Assembly (NCBI RefSeq): GCF_900112205.1
Contig: NZ_FOKW01000001.1
Location: 682,001-746,000 of the forward strand
Source: Natronobacterium haloterrestre
GTDB lineage: Archaea > Halobacteriota > Halobacteria > Halobacteriales > Natrialbaceae
Direction of reading: 5' to 3'
Length of the DNA stretch: 64,000 nt
Both the position numbers and the translations under genes were made by a program. Shown here in pieces: positions 40,478 to 50,057 of the stretch (within the stretch, counting starts at the first letter, position 1; each line of letters opens with the position of its first letter). Below the pieces are notes generated by a model. The model made no database searches. It saw nothing but the letters and a program-made list of their open reading frames with translations, and had not been told where the DNA came from.

Positions 40478-42736
40478 ATGCGGCGCCGGAAGTACCTCGC
40501 TGCTGGGGGGAGTCTGGTGGCGACACTGGCGGAGGGGAGGGAAGCGATCGCACGCGAGCGTCCGGTACGGGACGTCCGTACCGACGACCACGCCGACGGG
40601 GACGGGAGCGACGTCGAAGCACGCATTCTCGAGACTAACGCCCCGGTTCGGGGCGGTTCGCTGCTGGAGGCGACCATAGAGATCGAGAACGTCGGAACGA
40701 CGCGGGTCAGACCGGGGATCGATCTCTTGTACGAGGGCGAGCACCGGTGGACGATTCGCACGACGGTCGAGGCAGGCGAAAGGAAGACGATCGACCCCGT
40801 CCGGTTTCGAACCTACCCCGTCGAGTCGGACGACGAAGTGACCGTGGGGGTCGAAGTCGAGAACGGCGGCGACGCCGACGAGCGGACGGCCACCGTACTC
40901 GCGGTCGACCCCCTGCACCCCGATCGGACCCGCCCGGACCGGCATCTCTCGGTACGGCCGGAAACGTCGCTCCTGTTCGAGGTCCTGGGCCTCGAGCGGG
41001 ACGGCGACCCATCGCAGTGGTTCGTCGACCACGAGCACGCGGGCGCGTCGATGGGGCCCTGGTACGGCGCGTACTACGAGCGGGAAGGGGCCGACTTCTG
41101 GCGGACGTCGTTCGAGTCGCCGGGGACCCACGAGGTCGCCGTTGCCGTCTTCGAGGACGACGAGATTCGCCGAGCGACGTGGTCGGTCGAGGTGACCGAA
41201 ACCGGGGTCGAACCGCCGACGGTCGAGAGGAGCCGCCCCGACGAGGAGTCGCTCGAGGTGAGTCGCGGCGAACCGACCGAACTGCAACTCGACGTGGCCC
41301 ACCCGGACGGGCTGCTCGATCGGGTCGTCTGGTGGCTCGGCCACGCTGACGTCGTCCTCGACGTTACCCCAGTGAGCGGAACGACGGATACGGCATCGTA
41401 CGAACTCGAGAGCTACTGTCACGGCTGCCCCATCGTCGTCTGGGTCGTCGCCGAGAACGGGAGCGTGGCGTCCGAGAGTCCCTGGGTGATCGACAGGGTC
41501 GAGGACGCCCCCGACGCGGAACTGGGCGTGACGATCACGGAGACGAACGACCCCGTCGACGCGGGGGAGGTCCTCGAGGTGAGTGCACGCGTCGAGAACC
41601 GAACCGGCGAGACGGTCACCCGGGACGCCGAGTTGATCGTCGGCCACGATCCGACGCTGGTCGACCGGGCGTCGGTGACCGTCGGCGGCGGCGAAACGGA
41701 GACGGTCGACCTCGAGTTCGAGACGGCGGTGGTCAGGCGAACCCAGACGTTCCCAGCGCGGGTCGAAATCGGGGACGCCGCCGACGAACGGACGGTCGAG
41801 GTGATCGGTACCGAGGACGTCGGCCCCTCGGTGACGATTACGGGGACCAACTCCCCGGTCCGGACCGGCGACGTCCTCGAGGTGACCGCCGAACTCGAGA
41901 ACTCTCACTCGTCGACGTTGACGCGGGAGGTACAGCTCGTCGTCGGCCACGATCCCGAGGTCGTCGAGACGAGGACGGTGACGCTCGAGCCGGGTACGAC
42001 CGAGACGATCGTCCTCGAGTTCGAGACGGCCCTCGTCGAGCACGACCAGGAGTTCCCCGTTCGGGTCGAGACGGAGGGCGACGCCGACGAAGTCCCCGTC
42101 TTCGTGTACGTCGAGGGGCCGCCGACGCTGGTGCGCATCCTCGACACGAACGATCCCGTCGCTACGGGGGACGTCCTCGAGGTGACCGCCGAGGTCGAGA
42201 ACCTCGCCCGGTCGACGGCGACGCGGGACGTCGATCTCGTCGTCGGTCACGACCCGACGCTCGTCGACACCGAGACGGTGACCCTCGGCGGCGGCGAGAC
42301 GCGGACGGTGGTCCTCGAGTTCGAGACGGCGTTCGTCAGGCGGACCCAGACGTTCCCCGCGCGGGTCGAGAGCGGCAACGACGCGGCCGTCAGAGACGTC
42401 GAGGTGATCGGCACCGAGGACCTCGACGTCGACGTGACGATTACGGGGAGCAACGATCCCGTGGACGCGGGCGAGTGGCTCGCGGTGACGGCAGTCGTCG
42501 AGAACCGAAGTGCCGTCGCGGTCACCGGGGAGTTCGAGTTCGTCGTCGGCCACGATCCGACGATCGAAGACCGCGCGACGGTTCGGCTCGGCCCGGGCGG
42601 GACGACGACCCTCGAGATGGGGTTCCGGACGGCGACCGTGGAAAACGACCAGACGTTCCCGGTCCGGGTCGAGAGCGCGCTCGCGAGCGACGAACGGACG
42701 GTCGAAGTCCGGGGCACCGACGGCGAGGGAGCGTAG
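40478..42736 (+). CDS. Surface protein with tandem CARDB-like repeats
   Basis: A 752-residue protein starting MRRRKYLAAGGSLVATLAEG, a probable but weak Tat signal. A first repeat-like domain (ETNAPVRGGSLLEATIEIEN) is followed by an irregular central region, then four tandem ~100-residue repeats each opening with a T/SNDPVxxGxxLEV-type segment, a VVGHDPTLVD-type turn and a FETAxVxxxQTFPxRVE strand (starting near 41525, 41830, 42130 and 42430). The repeats are similar at DNA level, indicating recent duplication. The fold resembles CARDB/immunoglobulin adhesion domains. No anchor motif at the C terminus is seen. Confidence 0.75.
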   Translation: MRRRKYLAAGGSLVATLAEGREAIARERPVRDVRTDDHADGDGSDVEARILETNAPVRGGSLLEATIEIENVGTTRVRPGIDLLYEGEHRWTIRTTVEAGERKTIDPVRFRTYPVESDDEVTVGVEVENGGDADERTATVLAVDPLHPDRTRPDRHLSVRPETSLLFEVLGLERDGDPSQWFVDHEHAGASMGPWYGAYYEREGADFWRTSFESPGTHEVAVAVFEDDEIRRATWSVEVTETGVEPPTVERSRPDEESLEVSRGEPTELQLDVAHPDGLLDRVVWWLGHADVVLDVTPVSGTTDTASYELESYCHGCPIVVWVVAENGSVASESPWVIDRVEDAPDAELGVTITETNDPVDAGEVLEVSARVENRTGETVTRDAELIVGHDPTLVDRASVTVGGGETETVDLEFETAVVRRTQTFPARVEIGDAADERTVEVIGTEDVGPSVTITGTNSPVRTGDVLEVTAELENSHSSTLTREVQLVVGHDPEVVETRTVTLEPGTTETIVLEFETALVEHDQEFPVRVETEGDADEVPVFVYVEGPPTLVRILDTNDPVATGDVLEVTAEVENLARSTATRDVDLVVGHDPTLVDTETVTLGGGETRTVVLEFETAFVRRTQTFPARVESGNDAAVRDVEVIGTEDLDVDVTITGSNDPVDAGEWLAVTAVVENRSAVAVTGEFEFVVGHDPTIEDRATVRLGPGGTTTLEMGFRTATVENDQTFPVRVESALASDERTVEVRGTDGEGA

Positions 42737-42790
42737 CCGTCGATCGCGTCCCTCGGCTGGACGCGGCCGGGTGCGGCCGACTCCCCAACG

Positions 42791-43519
42791 CTACTGGAAG
42801 TCCGCCTCCGACAGCACGTCGTTGAGGTCTTCCCGAATCCGCTCGCCCATCTCCCGGTCCCGAGCCGTCGTCACTACCCGGTTCTCCTGGACGCTCGAGC
42901 CGTCCCGAAGGAGCATACGAACGTTGCCGCCGTCGTCGGCCCTGGTAACCTTCGCGCGCATTCCCGACTGTGATCCCTTCCCGCCGGCGTCGATCGGACC
43001 GGGGATCACCTTCTTGACGTGGGGGTGGCCCGCGACGGCCTGGATCGCCTGCATGCCCGTCCGGCCGCCGATCAGCGTCGAGTGACTGCCGCCGATCTTC
43101 TCCGCCGGTGGGGTGTCGACCACGTCGAGCGCCCGGTTCCCCCGCCGATCGCGGACCGCCTGGACCGGATCGTCGTCGTCGACACGGTAGAAGGGGTGGT
43201 GGATGTCCTCGCGGACGGCGCGGATCACCGCCCGGTCACCGCCGGCGTAGACCTCCTCGGGGCGTTTCCGTCGGATTTCGTCGCCGATCAGCCCCGCGAA
43301 GTTCCGGAGTTCGACGACCTCGTTGTCGCCCTCCTCGGGCATCGTCGTGATCGTCGTCTTCCCCAGCACCGGCTCCTCGCAGTCCTCGTCCGCGAGCATC
43401 GTCAGCGTCGCCCGGTCGCGCGCCGCCTCGAGGACCACTGCTTCCGTGTTGGTTTCCCGGCAGACGAGACAGAAGTCCCCGGGTTTCTCGAGCGGCGACG
43501 CGCAGTGGCGACACTCCAT
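42791..43519 (-). CDS. DUF2103 zinc-ribbon protein
   Basis: A 242-residue protein with an N-terminal zinc ribbon (MECRHCASPL ... GDFCLVCRETN), a segment PEEVYAGGDRAVIRAVREDI, a Gly-rich patch KIGGSHSTLIGGRTGMQAIQ, and HPHVKKVIPGPIDAGGKGSQ, which match DUF2103. The family is conserved in haloarchaea and may be RNA-related; no function is demonstrated to my knowledge. It is convergent with the repeat surface protein and upstream of surE on the same strand. Confidence 0.75.
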   Translation of the reverse strand: MECRHCASPLEKPGDFCLVCRETNTEAVVLEAARDRATLTMLADEDCEEPVLGKTTITTMPEEGDNEVVELRNFAGLIGDEIRRKRPEEVYAGGDRAVIRAVREDIHHPFYRVDDDDPVQAVRDRRGNRALDVVDTPPAEKIGGSHSTLIGGRTGMQAIQAVAGHPHVKKVIPGPIDAGGKGSQSGMRAKVTRADDGGNVRMLLRDGSSVQENRVVTTARDREMGERIREDLNDVLSEADFQ

Positions 43520-43576
43520 ACCGGCGGTTGCCGTCGGACGTGTAAAACCGACGCGTTTTCCTTCGGGGCCGGCCGG

Positions 43577-44554
43577 TCAAAGCGACACGGCGTCCTCGAG
43601 GAGCCGTCGGACCGGCTCCGAGTCGACGAGTTCGTACGGTGCGACCAGCGGCGAGATCGCCAGTTCGTCCTCGAGGAGGGCGTGCCGGTCGGTGTCCGGT
43701 GGGTCCGGGATGTCCCGGTTGGCCATCTGCTGCCAGAGGCGGTTCGTCAGCCGGAAGCGGCCGTCCTCCATCGTCGCATCCATCTCGTAGACTTCCGTCG
43801 GACGCACGATCGAGACGTCGTCGATGGGGCGATCCGGCCGGGGGACGTTGACGTTGAGGTAGTCGACGCGGTCGAAGAGACCGGTGCCGGGTGCGCTCTC
43901 GACGATCGAGGCGGTGACCGCCGCCGCGCGCTCGAAGTCGACGGGCTCGAGATCACCGTCGGACTCGAGGTTGTCGCCCGCCCGCTCGTAGCCGAGGGTG
44001 TCCATCGAGACGGCGATCGAGGGGACGCCGAGGAACGCGGCCTCCATCGCCGCGCTGACGGTGCCCGACCGGGAGAGGACGTACGCGCCGAGGTTGGCAC
44101 CCGCGTTACAGCCCGAGACCACGATATCGGGGTTCGGCTCGATGGCGTTGACGCCGACGATGGCGCAGTCGCAGGGGGTGCCATCGACCGCGTAGCCGAG
44201 TTCGTGGTCGACGTGGGGGACCGGGGAGGTAAACGAGTCCGCGGGGATGTCGACGGCGAACCCGCCGTCCCTCGAGGCGGTCGCGGCGGCGTCGGCGTTC
44301 GTGTCGGGGGAGTTCGATGGGGAGTCCGCGTCCCCATCCCTGTTCGCGTTCCCGTCCCCGTCCTCGTCCCTTTCCCCGTCCTCGTCGTCGCTCGTCCGGC
44401 CGTAAGTCAGCGCCCGTCCGACCGCGCTGCGGTTCCGGTCCGGGGCCACGACCGTCACCGAACCGACCTCCGAGAGCGCGTCGTACAGCGCCCGAATGCC
44501 GGGCGCGTCGATCCCGTCGTCGTTGGTCAACAGAATCTCCGGCGATGAATCCAT
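43577..44554 (-). CDS. surE: 5'-nucleotidase SurE with acidic insertion
   Basis: A 325-residue SurE phosphatase that hydrolyses nucleoside 5'-monophosphates. The metal site is read as NDDGIDAPG (two Asp near residues 11-12), Ser of APDRNRSAVGRALT and Asn of VVSGCNAGANLGAYV. A ~45-residue Asp/Glu/Asn-rich insertion (about residues 53-97, DEDGERDEDGDGNANRDGDA) breaks the usual loop after RALTYG; it is encoded by CCCGTC-type hexamers. The length is otherwise family-like. ATG 44554 (MDSSPEILL) is the family start. Confidence 0.9.
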   Translation of the reverse strand: MDSSPEILLTNDDGIDAPGIRALYDALSEVGSVTVVAPDRNRSAVGRALTYGRTSDDEDGERDEDGDGNANRDGDADSPSNSPDTNADAAATASRDGGFAVDIPADSFTSPVPHVDHELGYAVDGTPCDCAIVGVNAIEPNPDIVVSGCNAGANLGAYVLSRSGTVSAAMEAAFLGVPSIAVSMDTLGYERAGDNLESDGDLEPVDFERAAAVTASIVESAPGTGLFDRVDYLNVNVPRPDRPIDDVSIVRPTEVYEMDATMEDGRFRLTNRLWQQMANRDIPDPPDTDRHALLEDELAISPLVAPYELVDSEPVRRLLEDAVSL

Positions 44555-44687
44555 GTGCCGTCCCTTGGGTGGCCGGATGGATATGCGTATCCGTCGCGGG
44601 CTCCGGGGCCGATCGGACTCGAGACGTGTCCCGGGCCTTCGTTTCCCTCCCGAACGCTCAAGACTCGTCCCCGCCAATACGGGATCG

Positions 44688-45089
44688 ATGCACCGTCGTG
44701 CGTTCCTCCCGCTCGCGCTCGGCCCACTGGCAGCCGGGGTCGGCGCCGGGTGCCTCGAGTACCTCGACGACGACGGCGAGGAGATCACCGACCCGGGCGA
44801 CGTCGAGATCGTCTGGCACGACCTCGTCCGGGACGATCCCGGGACCGAAGACGAACGCGTCGCCGTCTGGGGGATCGTCAGGAACGTCGGCGACCGAACG
44901 CTGACCTACATCGAGATCCGAGCGACGTTCTTCGGGCCGGACGACGAGGAACTCGAGAGCGTCATCGAGAACGTCGACGAGGACGTCAGTTCGGGCGAAG
45001 AGTGGGCGGTCGAGGTCGAGTTCCCCCACTTCGGGGAGCGGGCCGCCGAGGTCGAACGATACGAACTGGAACCGGCGACGGGCGTGTGA
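44688..45089 (+). CDS. FxLYD-type Tat lipoprotein
   Basis: A 133-residue exported lipoprotein: MHRRAFLPLALGPLAAGVGA is a short Tat/lipid signal ending in the lipobox GAGC. The mature domain (VAVWGIVRNVGDRTLTYIEI, RATFFGPDDEELES, WAVEVEFP) is the FxLYD beta-sandwich common in archaeal and bacterial lipoproteins. Function unknown. It is divergent from surE with 133 bases between the starts. Confidence 0.75.
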   Translation: MHRRAFLPLALGPLAAGVGAGCLEYLDDDGEEITDPGDVEIVWHDLVRDDPGTEDERVAVWGIVRNVGDRTLTYIEIRATFFGPDDEELESVIENVDEDVSSGEEWAVEVEFPHFGERAAEVERYELEPATGV

Positions 45090-45225
45090 GCGTGGGAGAC
45101 AAGCAAGCGGGGAAAGCCGGGACGCCCGCCTGGACGGAGGGCGTTCCGGTCGCGGCCGCGGTTCGCTCCCGGCTTCGCTCCCGCACCGGACTCGAGGCCG
45201 AACCGGACGAAGACAGGCGAACCCC

Positions 45226-46734
45226 ATGACCGATCACGACGAAGGTGTCTCGACGCTGGCGAAACAGGGAAGCATCACGTTCGTCGGGAACGTGGTCAAT
45301 GGGATCCTCGGCTTCGGGATCGTCATGCTGATGACCCGGTTCGTCAGCCCCTCGGTTTACGGCCTGTTCGTCCTCGCGACCTCGGTCATCCTCTTCATGC
45401 AGGTGTTCGCCAACCTCGGGCTCCCACTGGCGATCGACTACTTCGTCCCCCAGTACCTCGCCGACGACGAGCGGGGGAAGGCCAAGGGGGTGATCGTCCA
45501 GGTCACCGCGACGGTACTCGTGACCTCGTCGCTGGTGGCGTTCGCACTGGCGGCGAGCGCGGGGTTCGTCGGCGACTTCTTCCGGGAGCCGTCGATGGAG
45601 GTCGCGCTGTTGCTCCTGTCGGTGACGATCCCGATGCTGGCGATCTACAACGTCCTCCTGACCTCCTACTACAGCATCAAGAAGCTACAGTACCGGGTCA
45701 TCATGCGGGACCTCGTCCGCCCGATCGTCCGGTTTAGCATCACGGCGGGCCTCCTGCTGATCGGCTACGGGCTCCTCGGACTCATCGTCGGCTACGTCGT
45801 CGGCCTCTTCGTCGCGATCTCGATCGGTGCGGCGGTCTTCACCTACAAGGCCTGGGACCTCCTGACGGCCGACATCGAACTCGTCGCCCCGAAACCCCTC
45901 GTCACCTACTCCGTGCCGCTGGCCATGACGAGCGTCGTCTTCGTCCTGATGGGCCACGTCGACTACTTCGTGCTGGGCTTTTACCTCTCGTCGGACGACG
46001 TCGGCATCTACCGGGTCGGCTACATGCTCGGGTCGGGGCTGATGATCATCTTCAACTCGCTGTCGCCGGTGTTCAAACCGCTGATCGCCGAGACACGCGA
46101 GGACGTCGAACTCGTCCAGGCGCGGTTCCGGACGATGGCGAGGTGGATCGCCGGGATCACGCTGCCGATCGCGATCGTCGTCTCGCTGGGAGCCAGTTCG
46201 TACCTCTCGGTGCTGTATACCCCCCAGTACGCCGAAGCCAGCGCCGTCGTCGCGTTGCTCGCCGCCGCCTTCCTCTTCAACGTCACCTTCGGCGGCCCGG
46301 ACGGCTCCTTGCTGCAGGGGATGGGCTACTCGCGGATGGTCTTCGCGAACACGCTCGTCCTCTTCGGCGCGAACTTCCTCGTCTCGCTGGCACTGGTGCC
46401 GATCGTGGGCATCGAGGGGGCCGCGATCGGTTCGGCCACTGCGCTCTTCCTCGTCGGGGTCCTTACCCTGTTCGAGATTTACTACCTCGACGGGATCCAC
46501 CCCTTCACCCGGGAGTTCGGCAAGATCGTCGCCGCGGGCGTCCCCGCGGCGATCGCCGGCGCACCGGTCGTCTACCTCCTCGAGTCGGACCTCCTCGTCG
46601 TCGTCGCACTCCCGGCCGTCGTCATCGGCACCTACCTGCTCACGCTGCTCGCGAGCGACGCGTTCACCGAGGAAGACGCCCGGATGCTCGGGGAGTTCAG
46701 CCCGCGACTCGAGAAGTGGTTGCCGGTGGGCTGA
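45226..46734 (+). CDS. Polysaccharide/oligosaccharide flippase (MOP superfamily)
   Basis: A 502-residue membrane protein with about 12-14 helices. The N-terminal QGSITFVGNVVNGILGFGIV and FVSPSVYGLFVLATSVILFM are typical of Wzx/RfbX-like flippases, which move lipid-linked sugars across the membrane. Likely roles are surface glycan or glycoprotein glycosylation. No glycosyltransferase genes are adjacent. It is convergent with the MATE gene (14-base gap). Confidence 0.85.
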   Translation: MTDHDEGVSTLAKQGSITFVGNVVNGILGFGIVMLMTRFVSPSVYGLFVLATSVILFMQVFANLGLPLAIDYFVPQYLADDERGKAKGVIVQVTATVLVTSSLVAFALAASAGFVGDFFREPSMEVALLLLSVTIPMLAIYNVLLTSYYSIKKLQYRVIMRDLVRPIVRFSITAGLLLIGYGLLGLIVGYVVGLFVAISIGAAVFTYKAWDLLTADIELVAPKPLVTYSVPLAMTSVVFVLMGHVDYFVLGFYLSSDDVGIYRVGYMLGSGLMIIFNSLSPVFKPLIAETREDVELVQARFRTMARWIAGITLPIAIVVSLGASSYLSVLYTPQYAEASAVVALLAAAFLFNVTFGGPDGSLLQGMGYSRMVFANTLVLFGANFLVSLALVPIVGIEGAAIGSATALFLVGVLTLFEIYYLDGIHPFTREFGKIVAAGVPAAIAGAPVVYLLESDLLVVVALPAVVIGTYLLTLLASDAFTEEDARMLGEFSPRLEKWLPVG

Positions 46735-46748
46735 CGCCGTCGGGCAGT

Positions 46749-48305
46749 TCAGTCGTCGACCGACTCCCGCTCGCCGTCGGCGGGGACGTCCGGCCGGCCC
46801 GTCGACTCCCCGCCGGGCGGTTCCCCGGCGTCCGCATCCTCGTCGATGACCTCCTCGCGCCAGGTGCCGAGCCGGAACCACGCGACGGCGACGACGAACG
46901 AGGCGATCATCCCGAACGAGTAGGCCCACCAGATCCCCTCGATCCCGAGGTCGACCCCGGGAACGGTCGGGACCGTCACGCCGAGGACCGGAATCGTCAC
47001 GGCGGTGAATCCAAGCGCGAGCGCCACGGGAACCCGGAAGATCCACCGCGAGAGGAAGGAAAGCACCATCGCCTCGCGGGTGTTGCCGGCCCCGCGGAAC
47101 GCCCCCTGGATGACCATCACGCCGGCGAACAGCGCCCAGAAGGGCCCCATGATCCGCAGGAAGACCACCCCTTCGGCGATCACGTCGGGATCCGCGACGA
47201 AGACGCTCATCGCCTGTGCCGGGAAGGCGACGAGCACGGCCGCGACCCCGAAGATCAGCACCATCGTTCCGGCGGTGGCGGTCCTGGCGACGGCGGCGGC
47301 GCGGTCGGGCGTCTTCGCCCCCAGGTTCTGTCCGACCCCGGTCGCCGCGGCGTTGCCGACCGCGCCGGCGACTGCCCACGTGACCGACATGTACCGGACG
47401 CCGATCCCGTAGGCCGCGGTCGGGGCCGCCCCGAAACGGGCGACGAAGCCGGCCATCGCGACGGCCGCGAAGCTCCTGGCCCAGCCGTCGATCGTCGACG
47501 GGTAGCCGACGTCGATCAACTTCCGCTGGATGCCGAGATTCGGCGCGAGGTCCCGCGGCCGAAGTCTGACCCCGAACCGCCCGTCGAGCAGGATGTAGAT
47601 CCCGACCGCGGCCGCGACCGCCCGCGAGAGGAACGTCGCGATGGCCGCCCCGCGGGTCCCCATCGCGGGGAACGGCCCCCAGCCGAGGATGAAGAAGGGG
47701 TCGATGACGACGTTGATCCCGGCCGAAACGAAGACGAGCCACATCGCCGTCTTCGTGTCGCCGGCACCCTGGAGCGAGGCCCGGAAGGCGAAGAAGAGGA
47801 AGGTCAGCGGCAAGGCGAGGAAGATCACCTCGATGTAGGCCAGCGCCTCGAGGAACACCTGTCCGCGGGCCCCGATCAGCCACAGCAGCGGGCGCCGGAA
47901 GTAAAGGCCTGCGAGCGCGAGCGCGCTCGAGACGGCCAGCGCGAGCAGGATCGTCTGGGCGACGACCCTGTCGGCCATCCGGTCGTCGTCGGCCCCGACG
48001 TACTGGGAGACCAGCGCGATGGTGGCGGCGGTGATCCCCATCGCGGTCGAGACGAACATCCACGAGAGGGGGAACATCAGCGAGACGGCGGCGACGGCGT
48101 CGCTCCCTACCCGGCCGACCCAGAACATGTCCGCCAGGTTGTAGACCGTCTGGAGGAGGTTCCCCAGGACCAGCGGCCAGGCCAGGTGGAGGAGTTTCGG
48201 GGGGATCGCCCCGGTCGTCATGTCGACCCGCTTGCGCTCGGGTTCCGCTCCCACGTCGGGATCGGTGGCCGAGTCCGGGTCGCTCGGCGTCTCGTTTTCT
48301 CCCAC
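46749..48305 (-). CDS. MATE family efflux transporter
   Basis: A 518-residue Na+/H+-coupled exporter with 12 predicted helices in two homologous halves. Marks of the family include PKLLHLAWPLVLGNLLQTVY near the N terminus, ALPLTFLFFAFRASLQGAGD at the end of the first half, and VMVIQGAFRGAGNTREAM in the second. The N and C termini are polar and acidic. Substrates may be drugs or cationic metabolites. Transcribed leftward from a promoter just before a palindromic repeat. Confidence 0.9.
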   Translation of the reverse strand: MGENETPSDPDSATDPDVGAEPERKRVDMTTGAIPPKLLHLAWPLVLGNLLQTVYNLADMFWVGRVGSDAVAAVSLMFPLSWMFVSTAMGITAATIALVSQYVGADDDRMADRVVAQTILLALAVSSALALAGLYFRRPLLWLIGARGQVFLEALAYIEVIFLALPLTFLFFAFRASLQGAGDTKTAMWLVFVSAGINVVIDPFFILGWGPFPAMGTRGAAIATFLSRAVAAAVGIYILLDGRFGVRLRPRDLAPNLGIQRKLIDVGYPSTIDGWARSFAAVAMAGFVARFGAAPTAAYGIGVRYMSVTWAVAGAVGNAAATGVGQNLGAKTPDRAAAVARTATAGTMVLIFGVAAVLVAFPAQAMSVFVADPDVIAEGVVFLRIMGPFWALFAGVMVIQGAFRGAGNTREAMVLSFLSRWIFRVPVALALGFTAVTIPVLGVTVPTVPGVDLGIEGIWWAYSFGMIASFVVAVAWFRLGTWREEVIDEDADAGEPPGGESTGRPDVPADGERESVDD

Positions 48306-48442
48306 GACGGTTCATGGCTCGCCCGGGTAGCCAAAAAGGCCTCGGCTCCCGTAGTCGGTTGCCGGCTTCGATCTCCCCGGCTCCCGGTCCGGAGCCGGCC
48401 GTCCTGTGGGGGGTTCTCAACATTGATGCGGCCGGGGCCTGA

Positions 48443-48522
48443 TACGGTTTACCGTACGTCAGTTCCGGCGCAACCGCGACCCGAGCGGCGATAGCGCCGG
48501 GACATCGCCACAGCGATCCGTA
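48443..48522. repeat. Dispersed palindromic repeat, copy 2 (inverted)
   Basis: An 80-bp copy in the reverse orientation relative to copies 1 and 3. On the plus strand it begins TACGGTTTACCGTACG and ends AGCGATCCGTA; on the minus strand it reads TACGGATCGCTGT ... GGTAAACCGTA. The central stem CCGGCGC/GCGCCGG is shorter than in copy 1, with mismatches inside. It ends 14 bases before the ATG of the serine hydrolase, inside that gene's promoter region. Confidence 0.7.
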
Positions 48523-48535
48523 CGAGGGAACACCC

Positions 48536-49957
48536 ATGTCGAACGCACTCGAACTCGAGGACGAGGCGACCGAGCGCATCGATTCCCTGCTTCGCGAACG
48601 ACTGCGGGCGGACGGGATCCCGGGGCTGAGCCTCGCGATCACCGACGGGGACGGGACGATCTACGCCCGCGGCTACGGCTCCCGGGACCTCGCGTCGAAC
48701 GCCCCCGCGACCCCCGAGACCGTCTATGGAGTCGGCTCGGTCTCGAAGTCGGTCGCCGCACTCGCGGTCGCTCGACTGGTCGGCGAGGGGACCCTCGCGT
48801 ACGACGATCGGATCGTCGATCACCTCGAGGTCGACGTTCCCGAGGACATCCGGCTCCACCATCTGCTCAGCCATACCTCCGGCTACCCGTCGCTGGCGGT
48901 CAGCGAGGCGCTGATCGCCAGGCAACTCGAGGTCGGCGAGGCCGGCGTCCCCCTGGGATCTCGCGAGGACTTCCACGCTCACATGGAGGGCGCGCGCGAC
49001 GAGATCGCGGGCGACCCGGGAGAGCGATGGCTGTACTGCAACTCCGGCTACACGCTGATCGGCGAGGCGATCGAGGCGGTGACGGGCCGGTCGTTCACGG
49101 AGTACGTCGCCGACGAGATCCTCGCGCCCCTCGGAATGGACCGGTCGACCTACGACGGCGAGGTCTTCGAATCGTTCGAGGATCGGATGACGCCGTACTT
49201 CCCGGAAGACCCGGACAGGGACGGAGACGCGGACGGGAACGACAGCGAGGGCGGAACCGCCGACCTCGAGCCCGCCCCGCTCCCGATCCGCGAACAAAGC
49301 GCGGCCGCGGGCGGGCTGCTCGCCCCCGTGACGGACCTCGCGAACTACCTGCGTCTCCACCTCAACGGAGGGGTCGCCGCGGACGGGGCCGAACGCCGGC
49401 TGGTCGCCGCCGAACCGCTCGAGCGGTGTTACGACGCCCACGCCGAGACGCCGTCGGGACCGTACGGCTACGGCTGGCGGACCCGGGAGGTCCGCGGCCG
49501 CGAACTGATCGGCCACGGCGGTTCGATCGCGGTCTCGACGGCCTACGTCGGCTTCTCCCCGGCGGAGGACGTCGGGATCGCACTGCTCGCCAACGCCGCC
49601 CCGGGGTACGGGCTGGCCGAACTCGGAAAAGGGGTGTTCGCGGCGGCAGTCGGCGAGGATCCCCGCGACCTCCCCTTCTTCGCCCGAAAGCGCCGCCTCG
49701 AGGAGTTCGCCGGCGAGTACGAAACGTACCGCGGGATCAAACGCGGGGAGGTCCGCGTCGAGGGCGGGACGCTCCGGATGCGGATCGGCGGTCCGATCGA
49801 GGAGGGGGCGTGGACGCCGCTCGTGCCCGAGAACCTCGAGGCCGGCGAGTTCGCCGCGCTCACGACTGCCGGCGAGCGACGGCCGGTCACGTTCGAGCGC
49901 GACGCGGACGGCAACCTGAACTTGTTCGTCGATCGCTGGCGGCTACACCGCCAGTAG
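48536..49957 (+). CDS. Serine hydrolase, class C beta-lactamase-related
   Basis: A 473-residue enzyme of the beta-lactamase/penicillin-binding (esterase EstB) fold. Catalytic S-x-x-K is GSVSKSVAAL, the second motif Y-x-N is WLYCNSGYTLIG and the third, H-x-G, is LIGHGGSIAV. A negatively charged insertion with PDRDGDADGN is near residue 225. As archaea lack peptidoglycan, it is probably an esterase or peptidase. No signal peptide, so cytoplasmic. A dispersed palindromic repeat ends 14 bases upstream of the ATG. Confidence 0.88.
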   Translation: MSNALELEDEATERIDSLLRERLRADGIPGLSLAITDGDGTIYARGYGSRDLASNAPATPETVYGVGSVSKSVAALAVARLVGEGTLAYDDRIVDHLEVDVPEDIRLHHLLSHTSGYPSLAVSEALIARQLEVGEAGVPLGSREDFHAHMEGARDEIAGDPGERWLYCNSGYTLIGEAIEAVTGRSFTEYVADEILAPLGMDRSTYDGEVFESFEDRMTPYFPEDPDRDGDADGNDSEGGTADLEPAPLPIREQSAAAGGLLAPVTDLANYLRLHLNGGVAADGAERRLVAAEPLERCYDAHAETPSGPYGYGWRTREVRGRELIGHGGSIAVSTAYVGFSPAEDVGIALLANAAPGYGLAELGKGVFAAAVGEDPRDLPFFARKRRLEEFAGEYETYRGIKRGEVRVEGGTLRMRIGGPIEEGAWTPLVPENLEAGEFAALTTAGERRPVTFERDADGNLNLFVDRWRLHRQ

Positions 49958-50057
49958 TGGCTGAATCAGTGAAGTACCGACCCGATACGTGCACGACGTC
50001 CGTGAAAAGCGGCCAAAAAGTTGAATTATCTATCACACAGCGTGTCGACATATACCG

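Noticed and set aside
40457-42553. A 698-residue minus-strand frame opposite the repeat surface protein
   Set aside because: The apparent repeats in it are the reverse shadow of the CARDB-like repeats of the real gene.
45685-48642. A 985-residue minus-strand frame over the flippase and MATE genes
   Set aside because: It joins reverse or shifted shadows of two membrane protein genes and is extremely rich in Arg, Asp and Gly.
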